Below are positions 56,114-64,000 of a stretch of 64,000 bases of DNA, one piece after another; the first letter of the stretch is position 1; each line of letters begins with the position of its first letter. Source of the stretch: Longimonas halophila (GTDB taxonomy: Bacteria; Bacteroidota; Rhodothermia; Rhodothermales; Salinibacteraceae); assembly GCF_002554705.1 (NCBI RefSeq), contig NZ_PDEP01000011.1, forward strand, positions 62,001 to 126,000, read 5' to 3'. Made by a program: the position numbers and the translations under genes. A model generated the notes under the pieces. It had not been told where the DNA came from, searched no databases, and worked only from the letters and a program-made list of their open reading frames with translations.

Positions 56114-57481
56114 ATGGCTGAGCTCGACCTGTTTAGCACTGCGTCGTCTGATGCATCTGACAATTCCACTAACGACACGCCAAACGAGGACGCGCCGAAC
56201 GACGCATCCGGCAATGACTCTGCATCCCGCAGCACCTCGAACGGGCACACGCCTTCCCGTGCCTCGGTGCAGACGGTCACCGAGTTGGCGCAGCGCCTTC
56301 AGAGTGCGGTGGAAACGACGGTGGGCACGGTAACGGTGGAGGGCGAGCTCTCAAACTTTAAGCGCGCGGCGTCGGGCCACTGCTACTTTTCGATTAAGGA
56401 TGAGGAGGCGCAGCTGCGGTGCGTGATGTGGCGGTACCAGACGAAGAACATCTACTTCAGCCCAAAAGACGGGCAGCAGGTGCGTCTTACGGGCAAGGCC
56501 ACGGTGTACCCGAAGCGTGGACAGTTGCAGCTGATGGCGACGCGGCTGGAGCGAGCGGGACGCGGGGCCAAGCAGGCCGAGTATGAGCGCCTAAAGCGCA
56601 CGCTCAAGGCCGAGGGGCTGTTCGACGATGAACGGAAGCAGCCGCTGCCTCCGTTTCCACGGATGGTAGGCGTGATTACCTCAGGCGAGGGCGCCGCCAT
56701 CGAAGACATCCGCTCGGTGCTGGCACGCCGCTACCCGCTGGCCGATGTGGTGCTGTGTCCGGTGCCCGTGCAGGGAATTGACGCGCCCGCCGCGCTCACC
56801 AACGCCATCAACGCGTTTAGTGGGCTGGACGCCGATCATCCGCAGCGCCCGGATGTGCTCATCATAGGGCGCGGCGGCGGCTCGGCCGAGGATCTGTGGG
56901 CGTTCAATGAGGAGCCGGTAGCGCGGGCGCTGGCGGCGTGTACTGTACCAACGATCAGCGCGGTGGGCCACGAAACGGACACCTCGATCACTGATTTTGT
57001 GGCCGATCGCACGGCGGCGACTCCGTCAATGGCTGCGGAAATTGCGGTACCCGACCAGCAGGCGCTGCGCACGCAGGTTCGCGCGCTGCACGAGCAGATG
57101 CGCGGGCCGCTCGCTCGGCGGATACGGCGCTACCGGCAGACCGTGGAGCGGCTACAGAATACACGCGCGCTGCATTCGCCGCGCTACCAGGTTGAGCAGC
57201 ACCGGCAGCACCTCGACCACATCGTGGAACGACTGGATCGCGCTATGCGGGCGCGAGCCGATCGGTTGCGCACACGCGTCCAAACTGCCCAGCAGCGCCT
57301 GCGCAGTGCCGATCCGCAGCGGCCCATGCAGCACGGCTTTGCCCTGGTTACACAGCAGGGCGAGCCCGTGACGCGTGCTGCCGACCTGGACCCCGACGTG
57401 CCCGTTGCGCTCCGCTTTCGAGACGGCACGCGACAGGCCACGGTGCACGCCCCGAGTGATGCTCCCGCCGATAGCGAGTAG
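56114..57481 (+). CDS. xseA: Exodeoxyribonuclease VII large subunit
   Basis: 455 residues from ATG 56114. The first 45 are a Ser/Asn/Asp-rich extension not seen in E. coli XseA. Seen: the N-terminal OB-fold (VTVEGELSNFKRAASGHCYFSIKD), then GVITSGEGAAIEDI, the catalytic GRGGGSAEDLWAFN, HETDTSITDFVADRTAATPSMAAE, a long helical region, and the C-terminal QHGFALVT segment. A small-subunit gene (xseB) is not visible next to it. It could lie elsewhere. Confidence 0.95.
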   Translation: MAELDLFSTASSDASDNSTNDTPNEDAPNDASGNDSASRSTSNGHTPSRASVQTVTELAQRLQSAVETTVGTVTVEGELSNFKRAASGHCYFSIKDEEAQLRCVMWRYQTKNIYFSPKDGQQVRLTGKATVYPKRGQLQLMATRLERAGRGAKQAEYERLKRTLKAEGLFDDERKQPLPPFPRMVGVITSGEGAAIEDIRSVLARRYPLADVVLCPVPVQGIDAPAALTNAINAFSGLDADHPQRPDVLIIGRGGGSAEDLWAFNEEPVARALAACTVPTISAVGHETDTSITDFVADRTAATPSMAAEIAVPDQQALRTQVRALHEQMRGPLARRIRRYRQTVERLQNTRALHSPRYQVEQHRQHLDHIVERLDRAMRARADRLRTRVQTAQQRLRSADPQRPMQHGFALVTQQGEPVTRAADLDPDVPVALRFRDGTRQATVHAPSDAPADSE

Positions 57482-57571
57482 CTTCCGCATCCCCCAAACG
57501 ACGCTCGAACGGATGCCCAGGCCGCGCATACACAACGATGCGTTTTCGCTGTCATCTGCTCGCTGCATCGC

Positions 57572-58534
57572 ATGCCTGCCGCCCTGCCGCACGTTACCAT
57601 CTGTCTACGTCCCCCGCGCCGCCACGCGGTACTGCCGGTGCGCACGGCGGTGCGCCGGGCCTGTCCTGCAGTGCTCCATCAACCGCAGGTGGCATACAGC
57701 GCCCACCACACCACGGCAGGGTTTCTGGATGCGGAGGCGCGTGCCCAGACCGGGCCCAGCGAGGTGGCGATCCGCCGGTTCATCGCACCCTACCGTACGC
57801 TCTTTCCGTACGGAGCCAGCTACCAGCACGACCAGATGCATCTGCGCACCGAGTTGCGCCCGGAGCAGCGCCGCTGCGAGCCGCGCAATGCCGATGCGCA
57901 CCTCGCGTACATTGGGGCGGGACTGGTGGCGTGCCTGCAGACGGAGCCCGACGAGCCCCTTGCGCTTGTTGACATGGACGGCGTAAACAAGGAGACCGGG
58001 CGCCACCGCACACGCCGTGTAACAGCGGTGGGCTTTACGGAGGCGCACACGGTTGCAGGGTTTGAGGTCACCATTCCCGCTCCGCCGCATTCCGTAGGCG
58101 CCACCAGTCTGCGCGACCCGCGTCTGGGTGTTATTGCGCGCATTCATGCCGCGCTGGCCGAGCACGCCGTGCATCTTGGATGCGTACAGCTGGCGCTAAC
58201 AGACGACACGGACAATGCAGCCCTGGTCGTGAACGAGTATGAAAAGCAGCTTATGCGTTACGACATGGCGCAGGTGCTGCGCGCCCCGCGCTACTTCCAG
58301 TCCAAAGAACGGGTGCCTGCCCCGGCATCGCCAACCGTAGAGCACCACGGCACCGGAGTGCCAGCGGCCGAAGAGCCCGCGTTGCGACTGCACGACACCG
58401 TGCGCCTTCTGGTACGTCCGCCTGCTGATAACGGGGCTTCGCGGCTGGTACAGGGGCGGTATCAGAGTCCCATTGTGCTGCACCGTACGCCGCGTGAGCG
58501 CACGATTCGCGTTACGGTGATGCGCTACAGATAA
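57572..58534 (+). CDS. YjbQ (UPF0047) domain protein with long C-terminal extension
   Basis: 320 residues. Residues about 1-155 match YjbQ: HHTTAGFLDAE, YQHDQMH, and NADAHLAYIGAGLV with its metal His residues. YjbQ proteins are typically only 130-140 residues. Some have thiamin phosphate synthase activity in vitro, but the true role is unsettled. Residues about 160-320 are an unrecognised second domain with mixed alpha/beta character. It converges on recJ with 22 bp between them. Confidence 0.78.
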   Translation: MPAALPHVTICLRPPRRHAVLPVRTAVRRACPAVLHQPQVAYSAHHTTAGFLDAEARAQTGPSEVAIRRFIAPYRTLFPYGASYQHDQMHLRTELRPEQRRCEPRNADAHLAYIGAGLVACLQTEPDEPLALVDMDGVNKETGRHRTRRVTAVGFTEAHTVAGFEVTIPAPPHSVGATSLRDPRLGVIARIHAALAEHAVHLGCVQLALTDDTDNAALVVNEYEKQLMRYDMAQVLRAPRYFQSKERVPAPASPTVEHHGTGVPAAEEPALRLHDTVRLLVRPPADNGASRLVQGRYQSPIVLHRTPRERTIRVTVMRYR

Positions 58535-58556
58535 CACCTGGAGCGCGATGGCACGG

Positions 58557-60347
58557 TTACTGCGCTGCCGCCTGTGCAGAGGCCGCCCTCAGGGAGCTGT
58601 CGCCATCGTACAGGCGCACGTCGCGCAGCTTGAGCTGGATGGAGGTCTGGCCGCGCCACGTGTTTTCGTCGACCTTGGCCACAAGCTCAATGGGCGTGCC
58701 CGAGCGGCGGCTTTCGCGAAGGAGGTCGAGCTTGTCGCCCTGTCCAAAGCCGATTACATCGATCTGAGGGGCGTCGGTATCGGCAGGGGCCACGGTAAAC
58801 TTGAGATGCGCGTCGTCGCGGCCCACGGTGCGGGGCGATTTGGCTACGCGGCACGGCCCCAGATGAAACACCGGACGCGGATTCGACGGCCCGAACGGTC
58901 CAAACTGCTGAAGCACGGCCCAAAATCGGCCATCGGCAGTGCCAATCGTTTCCAGATCCACATGCGCATCCACCTTGATGGTTGGGGTAAGCAGCTCCGG
59001 GGTGATGCGCTCAGCAATCGCCTCATTGAAGCGATCGCGCAGCTTCGACACGTTGGCTTCGGGGAGCGACATCCCTGCCGCGTAGTCGTGGCCCCCAAAC
59101 TGAGTGAGCACATCTTCGCAGTCCGTGAGCGCACGGTAGATGTTCACGCCACTGATGGAGCGCGCCGAGCCCTTTACGGCGTCGCCATTGCGCGTGAGCA
59201 TAATCGTGGGTTTGTAGAACTGCTCCACGATGCGGCTGGCCACAATCCCGATGACGCCCAGGTGCCAGTCGGGGTCATACAGCACCAGCGCATGCGCCGT
59301 GCGTGCCGTGATCTGCCGCTCGGCCTGCTTGGTCGCTTCTTTGCGAATGCGTTCGTCGAGAGAGCGGCGCTCCTTGTTGAGCTGTTCCAGCTCCTCGGCC
59401 TGATCGCGAGCGGTGGCGGGGTCGCTTTCCAGCATCAGGTCAACCGCCTTGCGAGCATGCGCCATGCGCCCCGCAGCGTTGATGCGCGGACCAATTGTGA
59501 AGACGATATTGCCCGTTGTTTTTACAGAGGTCAAGTCGAGGTCGGCCGCTTTAGCCAGGGCGCGCAGTCCCACGCGCTCCGTGGACTGCAGAGCTGCAAG
59601 TCCCTCTTGCATGAGGATGCGATTCTCGCCGTACATTGGTACAATGTCGCTGGCAATGGAGATGCCCAGCAAGTCGAGGTAGTCGAACACGCGGTCTTCA
59701 GATGCGCCACGCACCCGCTGTGTGGCCTGAAGCAGCTTGAACCCGACGCCAGCGCCCGAGAGTTCGGTAAAGGGATACGCGCAGTCGTCGCGCTTCGGGT
59801 CGAGCACCGCGTACGCGTTGGGGAGCGTGTCTTTGGGCGTGTGGTGGTCGCAGATGATGAGGTCGAGCCCTTGCTCGCGAGCGTAGTCGGCCTCCGCATG
59901 GGCCGTGATGCCACAGTCAAGCGCAATAATGAGCGAGGCTCCGCGCTCTACCGCCGCATCAATGCCGCGTTTGCAGAGCCCGTACCCGTCTTCATAGCGA
60001 TCGGGAATAAAAAACGAGGCAGGGACATCCTGCTGGTGCAAGAAATGCGTGCACATAGCAGTGGCCGTCGTGCCATCCACATCGTAGTCGCCATACACGA
60101 GCACCGTTTCGCCGTCTGCAATAGCCGCAGCCACGCGCTCAGCGGCACGCGGCATGTCAGCCATGTCGAGCGGGTTGTGCAGGTCGCTACGCGAGGCGCG
60201 GAAAAAGTCGCGGGCGGCCTCGAAAGAGTTCACATCGCGCAGGGCCAGGGCACGCGTGAGCGCCGTGGGCAGGTCATTCAGGCGCGGCTGCAGTTGTGCC
60301 ACCACGCCAGGGTCATCGAGCGTACGGAGCATCCAGCGGTAAGTCAT
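58557..60347 (-). CDS. recJ: Single-stranded-DNA-specific exonuclease RecJ
   Basis: 596 residues, near the usual 570-580. It acts 5'-3' in recombination and repair. Seen: GDYDVDG (86-92), DCGITA, CDHHTPKD (DHH at 167-169), GAGVGFKL, GPRINAAGRMAHA, and the DHHA1 block FGGHDYAAGMS. A C-terminal OB-fold and Asp-rich ends follow. The stop is 22 bp from the convergent YjbQ gene. Confidence 0.96.
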   Translation of the reverse strand: MTYRWMLRTLDDPGVVAQLQPRLNDLPTALTRALALRDVNSFEAARDFFRASRSDLHNPLDMADMPRAAERVAAAIADGETVLVYGDYDVDGTTATAMCTHFLHQQDVPASFFIPDRYEDGYGLCKRGIDAAVERGASLIIALDCGITAHAEADYAREQGLDLIICDHHTPKDTLPNAYAVLDPKRDDCAYPFTELSGAGVGFKLLQATQRVRGASEDRVFDYLDLLGISIASDIVPMYGENRILMQEGLAALQSTERVGLRALAKAADLDLTSVKTTGNIVFTIGPRINAAGRMAHARKAVDLMLESDPATARDQAEELEQLNKERRSLDERIRKEATKQAERQITARTAHALVLYDPDWHLGVIGIVASRIVEQFYKPTIMLTRNGDAVKGSARSISGVNIYRALTDCEDVLTQFGGHDYAAGMSLPEANVSKLRDRFNEAIAERITPELLTPTIKVDAHVDLETIGTADGRFWAVLQQFGPFGPSNPRPVFHLGPCRVAKSPRTVGRDDAHLKFTVAPADTDAPQIDVIGFGQGDKLDLLRESRRSGTPIELVAKVDENTWRGQTSIQLKLRDVRLYDGDSSLRAASAQAAAQ

Positions 60348-61350
60348 ACAAAGCGTGAGCTAAAACGAGCAAAGACAAATCGAAGGAAGAAGTAGGGCCA
60401 TCGTGCAGAACCCATTTGAGATTCAGGAAGAGGGAGGCGAGCATCAACAGAGCCCAAACGAAGATCGGCTCAGGAGGGCATCAGCGTGGCGTTTTAGCGC
60501 AAAAAAGCTCACAGATACCGAAAATAGGTAGCGGTTCAATGGTAAGTGATTGTCATATGGCCGACATCATCGGAGCCAGACAACCCCCTCTGTCTATCGA
60601 CATCTCCCCCTTGGAAAAGGGGGAGAAACCCGAAGGGAGAGGGGGTTCGAACAAGACAAACCTACATTCTACGATAGCCTTATCACTTAGCGTCTACCCA
60701 CTACCCGAAAATAGATCATCGAATAGAGACTATGCTCAGACAGCAAAGAACGCGAGCTGGGTCAACTGCTTCATCTCATCATAGGCAGTAATATACGTGC
60801 TGTGCATCAAAAAGTCGAAGCGATGTAGGCTATGGGTTGGTGTACCCGATGAGATGTAAAATAGGGCATTGCATTTCTATTCTTTCATGCATAATTTGCG
60901 CCGCAGTGATAGACATATCCACTTTTAGAGGACATTGCTTGTCTGAAATAGCGTAGGGTAGATAAGTGAGATTTAACTTGCTGCTCTGCTGTGCACATTG
61001 TATGTTGCACAAGATGGAGTGACTTCTACCCCTACCCTATCTCACAACGTCGTGATGAACTGACGCTCAGCCTCGACGTGTAGCAGCGCAGACTCATACC
61101 GGTCGGTCTCATGCTGACCATGTCTGCGTAACACCTGAATGCGTCCGGGGCCCTCTGGCTTCGTACTCACCGCCGCTGCCGCACGAATCGTACCCGTGCA
61201 TGCGTTACAAGCTGTGCCCGGTCGGCTGCACGCAGACATCTGGACATGCGCTGATCCCTCCCCACCATATGGATAGCGTCTTGAGCCGTCACGCGACACG
61301 TAGCGCTGCGGGCTCGCATCCGAAAAGACGATCATCTGAAAACATCCCCT
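60348..61350. other. 1 kb gene-free region between recJ and rho
   Basis: No supportable coding gene or tRNA. Region 60650-61040 is markedly more AT-rich than the rest of the window. At 60408-60440 (GAACCCATTTGAGATTC...) there is weak resemblance to insertion-sequence ends. A nested palindrome lies at 60582-60647 (listed). The last 300 bp form a leader before rho, possibly a site of Rho autoregulation (known in other bacteria, inferred here). Confidence 0.5.
60582..60647. repeat. Nested double palindrome
   Basis: Outer arms AACCCCCTCT (60582-60591) and AGAGGGGGTT (60638-60647) enclose perfect inner arms TCTCCCCCTT (60603-60612) and AAGGGGGAGA (60617-60626) around GGAA. It can fold into a long hairpin or cruciform. 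It does not border a gene end closely, so a dispersed intergenic repeat is more likely than a terminator. Confidence 0.75.
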
Positions 61351-62928
61351 ATGAAAATTTCGACCCTTCAAGAGAAAAAGCTTGACGAGTTGCGTGCTAT
61401 GGCACGCGAGATGGACCTATCTGGGTATTCCAAGCTTCGCAAGCAAGATCTCATCTATCGCATTCTGGAAGCACAGGCAGAAGGCGTCTCGGCCCCTGAC
61501 TTAGACAGCGAGGCCGCGTCTGCCGATGATGATGCCAATGCCGAGACTGATGACGACCGCTCGGCCTCTGAGGAGCGCACCTCATCAGGGCGTTCTTCGA
61601 GCCGGTCGGGCCGAGGCTCTCGTTCTTCGAGCCGGGCGAAGCGTTCATCTGAGCGCTCGTCAAGCCGCTCCGGGAGTCGTTCGTCGAGTCGTTCCTCTTC
61701 CAGCGGATCAGCCCGCTCGCGGGGACGCCGCGCTCGGCGGTCGCGCCGCGAAGAACGGCTCTATGGCGACCGGCCCGACTATATGGCGACCTATGACGCC
61801 GATGAGACGGAGCTGCGGGGCATGATTGACAAGCGGGGCATGCTCGAAGTCTTGCCCGACGGATACGGCTTCTTGCGCTCCGACGAATATAACTACGAAT
61901 CCAGCCCCGACGACATTTATGTGTCGCCGTCGCAGATTAAGCGATTTGGACTGCAAGAAGGTGACACCGTAACCGGAAAGGTGCGTCCGCCAAAAGAAGG
62001 AGAGAAGTTCTTCGCGCTTATTCAGGTGGACTTGGTCAACGGCCAGCCACCGACCGATGCCGAGGAGCGGACCGACTACGAGCATCTAACGCCGGTCTTT
62101 CCCAATACACGCCTGACCCTTGAAACCGAGTCTGAGGAGTTTGGCACGCGCGTGCTCGACCTGTTTGCGCCCATTGGCATGGGGCAGCGTGGCCTGATCG
62201 TAGCGCCGCCCAAGGCGGGTAAGACCGTCCTGCTTCAGAAAATCGCCGACGGCGTGACCCAGAACCATCCCGATGCACATCTGCTTGTGCTGCTCATTGA
62301 CGAGCGGCCCGAGGAGGTGACCGACATGGACCGCAATGTGGAGGGCGAGGTCATTGCCTCAACTTTCGACCGCGAGCCCCAGCGCCACGTAGAAGTTGCT
62401 GAAACGACGCTCTTGAAGGCCAAGCGGTTGGTAGAGTCAGGCCAAGACGTAGTCATTCTACTCGACTCCATTACGCGGTTGGCCCGCGCGCACAACGCGG
62501 TGGCTCCCAGCCAGGGGCGCACGCTTTCGGGCGGCGTCGAAGCTGGTGCGCTTCGGGGTCCCAAGCGCTTCTTTGGTGCAGCTCGAAAGGTGGAAGACGG
62601 CGGCTCACTCACCATTATTGGCACAGCGCTCATTGATACGGGCAGCCGGATGGATGAAGTGATCTTCGAGGAGTTCAAGGGCACCGGCAACATGGAGCTT
62701 GTGCTCGACCGCGAGATGGCTGATCGCCGCATCTACCCGGCTATTGACTTGCTCAAGTCCGGCACACGCCGCGAGGAGCTGCTGCTCGACAAGCCCACGC
62801 TGAAGCGCGTCTGGATCATTCGTAAGCTCATTGCCGACATGGAGCCGGGTGAGGCAATGGAATTCTTGCTCGACAAGATGCGTGGCACCGACAGCAACGA
62901 AGCGTTCTTGGAGCAGATGAATTCGTAG
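61351..62928 (+). CDS. rho: Transcription termination factor Rho with Ser/Arg-rich insert
   Basis: 525 residues, about 105 longer than E. coli Rho. The N-terminal helical Rho-N domain (about 1-45) is followed by an acidic stretch (51-70) and a Ser/Arg-rich low-complexity insert (71-135). Then come the RNA-binding cold-shock-like domain (about 155-230; [13 protein letters not shown]) and the ATPase core with Walker A APPKAGKT (285-292). [26 protein letters not shown], and the secondary RNA site SGGVEAGAL follow. Probably essential or near-essential. Followed by its own strong terminator. Confidence 0.97.
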   Translation: MKISTLQEKKLDELRAMAREMDLSGYSKLRKQDLIYRILEAQAEGVSAPDLDSEAASADDDANAETDDDRSASEERTSSGRSSSRSGRGSRSSSRAKRSSERSSSRSGSRSSSRSSSSGSARSRGRRARRSRREERLYGDRPDYMATYDADETELRGMIDKRGMLEVLPDGYGFLRSDEYNYESSPDDIYVSPSQIKRFGLQEGDTVTGKVRPPKEGEKFFALIQVDLVNGQPPTDAEERTDYEHLTPVFPNTRLTLETESEEFGTRVLDLFAPIGMGQRGLIVAPPKAGKTVLLQKIADGVTQNHPDAHLLVLLIDERPEEVTDMDRNVEGEVIASTFDREPQRHVEVAETTLLKAKRLVESGQDVVILLDSITRLARAHNAVAPSQGRTLSGGVEAGALRGPKRFFGAARKVEDGGSLTIIGTALIDTGSRMDEVIFEEFKGTGNMELVLDREMADRRIYPAIDLLKSGTRREELLLDKPTLKRVWIIRKLIADMEPGEAMEFLLDKMRGTDSNEAFLEQMNS

Positions 62929-62982
62929 CACCAGCGGTCCAGCCTCAAAAGAGGCACGGCCTGCAAAAACGATCTGATAAAC

Positions 62983-63018
62983 AAAAGCGGAGCCCTTGTC
63001 GAAGGGCTCCGCTTTTTT
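62983..63018 (+). terminator. Strong intrinsic terminator after rho
   Basis: Perfect 15 bp inverted repeat (arms 62983-62997 and 63002-63016) with loop GTCG and a run of six T residues (63013-63018). The A run at the 5' arm makes it potentially bidirectional. Confidence 0.9.
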
Positions 63019-63077
63019 GTTGAGCGTCCAGTAAGCAGGGAGGTAGTCGCTAATCCTGAAGGGATCGGGGTTATAAA

Positions 63078-63127
63078 GGCAAAAATAGATCCCGAATCAG
63101 CGGTGCCAAGAGCACCTTGTTCGGGAT
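63078..63127 (-). terminator. Probable terminator downstream of lptE
   Basis: On the minus strand, arms ATCCCGAA/TTCGGGAT (63120-63127 and 63089-63096) enclose a second stem GGTGC/GCACC and are followed by CTATTTTTGCC. A weaker hairpin followed by TTTTT lies nearer the gene (about 63168-63190, minus) and could act first. Confidence 0.65.
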
Positions 63128-63286
63128 GATTGCTTGGGAGCATCTGCGATCTAACAGGTGCCAGAAAGGAAAAAGCCCTCGCCGGAGGCATCCGCGCCGG
63201 GGGGCGCTTCCAGCACCGACAGCATTCGGTACACGTTCTCCGGCTACGGGCTTCTTATTGAGTTGCTACTGGAAAAGGCTATGAGG

Positions 63287-63832
63287 CTACCAGTTCGAGG
63301 TCGCCTGAGCAAAAATATTGTCGGCCAGGTCGGTGAGTGCACGCTGCGCGGCGGCCTCGTTTCCTTCCAGGCCATCTTCGACCGGACTGTAGTCGCTGCT
63401 TCCGCTAAAGGAGCGGCTCAGGAAAACCTCGTCGTTCACCTGGTCGAGGTACTCCACATCCACGGTGATCGTGACGCGGTTGGCTGTGGCACGCTCGTCG
63501 CCCCCTACGGTGGTTGGCTCGTTGGTGTAGCGCCGCACCACCACGTCGAGACGCGCATCGGCCCCTGCGTTATCCGTGGAAAGCGAGAGGCGGGTCTGGT
63601 TTACGAAGCGCTGCACGAGCAGGTCGGTCAGGTCGTTGCTGAGCGATGAGAATGGACTCGTGCTGCGATCGTCGACAATAGGAATGGCGATCGTCTCGAT
63701 ATCCGACGGAATCGTGGCGCCACTGAAGCTATACGCACCGCATCCCCCCAGCCACAGGCTAAGGGCAAGCACCAGCACCGATGCACGGACTGCACGGACC
63801 TGTGTGGAATGCCAGAAAAGCGAAAAATCCAT
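63287..63832 (-). CDS. lptE: LptE-like LPS-assembly lipoprotein
   Basis: 181 residues. Signal sequence and lipobox LGGC (Cys31) are followed by AYSFSGATIPSDIETIAIPIVDD, the characteristic start of LptE in Bacteroidota and Chlorobi. A small alpha/beta domain follows (LLVQRFVNQTRLSL). LptE plugs the LptD barrel that inserts LPS in the outer membrane. Its start codon overlaps the stop of the upstream regulator gene (TAATG), so the two are probably cotranslated. Confidence 0.85.
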   Translation of the reverse strand: MDFSLFWHSTQVRAVRASVLVLALSLWLGGCGAYSFSGATIPSDIETIAIPIVDDRSTSPFSSLSNDLTDLLVQRFVNQTRLSLSTDNAGADARLDVVVRRYTNEPTTVGGDERATANRVTITVDVEYLDQVNDEVFLSRSFSGSSDYSPVEDGLEGNEAAAQRALTDLADNIFAQATSNW

Positions 63833-64000
63833 TAGTCGATGTCTTCCATATCCTTGAGTTTGCGATACAGGGTGCGCTCGCTGATGTCCAGCGCCTCGGC
63901 GGTTTTGCGGCGGTTGCCGTCGAAGCGGCGCAGGGCCTTGCGAATGAGCTGGCGCTCGGCCTCTTGCACGGTGGGGAGCGGGGCATCTGCCGGATGGTCA
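63832..64000 (-). CDS. C-terminal Fis-type DNA-binding domain of a sigma54-type regulator (partial)
   Basis: 55 residues remain before the window ends. The sequence around AERQLIRKALRRFDGNRRKTAEALDISERTLYRKLKD is the Fis-type helix-turn-helix that ends NtrC-like sigma54 activators. The ATPase and receiver parts, if present, lie outside the window. The stop overlaps the lptE start by one base (TAATG). Confidence 0.85.
   Translation of the reverse strand, partial: DHPADAPLPTVQEAERQLIRKALRRFDGNRRKTAEALDISERTLYRKLKDMEDID

Noticed and set aside
58548-60395. A 615-codon open frame on the plus strand opposite recJ
   Set aside because: recJ carries every expected motif on the minus strand; the plus-strand frame is its antisense shadow.
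60408-60450. Further copy of the MITE-like end (GAACCCATTTGAG...)
   Set aside because: Only the first five bases and scattered positions match; no inverted partner end was found, so it is noted but not annotated as an element.

Overview
The window looks like a chromosomal segment of a halophilic, Gram-negative member of the Bacteroidota/Rhodothermota side of the tree, Salinibacter-like. This is inferred from gene content, not a database match. Supporting signs are a division and cell-wall cluster in Bacteroidota order, a meso-diaminopimelate-type MurE, an Oar-type TonB-dependent receptor with an N-terminal carboxypeptidase-regulatory-like domain, an LptE lipoprotein, Asp/Glu-rich proteins, fairly high GC, and very few Shine-Dalgarno sequences. 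No tRNA, rRNA, CRISPR array, prophage or intact insertion sequence was seen.

Layout. 1-899 is the 3' part of pyrG. 1144-16636 is the dcw cluster, all on the plus strand: rsmH, ftsL, ftsI (PASTA type), murE, mraY, murD, ftsW, murG, murC, ftsQ, ftsA and, after a 474 bp gap with its own promoter and a strong ribosome binding site, ftsZ. mraZ, murF, murB and ddl are absent. 17031-21867 holds a cyclophilin, a candidate 6S-like RNA, an alpha/beta hydrolase, YtxH, YaaA and uridine kinase. 21868-30404 holds a small transposon-like element, a lipoprotein, a large coiled-coil outer membrane protein, an AidB-like acyl-CoA dehydrogenase, and a membrane-anchored flavoprotein disulfide reductase next to a stand-alone copy of its membrane domain. 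30405-39675 holds OsmC, aroE, pgeF, a YheT-type hydrolase, a kinase-fold protein, an MTAP-like phosphorylase, a TonB receptor and a DUF2064 protein. 39996-43071 is a copper module (csoR, small HMA protein, copA) with a clear CsoR-type operator. 43233-55964 holds a sirtuin, an MBL hydrolase, HMG-CoA lyase, a two-gene M16 peptidase operon, DUF493, a MASE1 histidine kinase, a lipoprotein, and a fructosamine-kinase/low-molecular-weight-phosphatase pair. 56114 to the end carries xseA, a YjbQ-domain protein, recJ, rho with a serine/arginine-rich insert, lptE and the end of a Fis-type regulator.

Most of the window is conserved housekeeping. The most unusual material is between genes. A two-hairpin repeat occurs twice (34798-34848 and 39892-39944) with compensatory base changes in both stems. 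A 185 bp MITE-like element (22081-22265) has related lone ends at 18194-18222 and 27541-27568, and the first of these lies just upstream of the putative 6S-like RNA. Two further strong palindromes lie at 43176-43214 and 60582-60647. No clearly new multi-gene system is evident. The closest candidate is the reductase and its duplicated membrane domain at 27612-30040.
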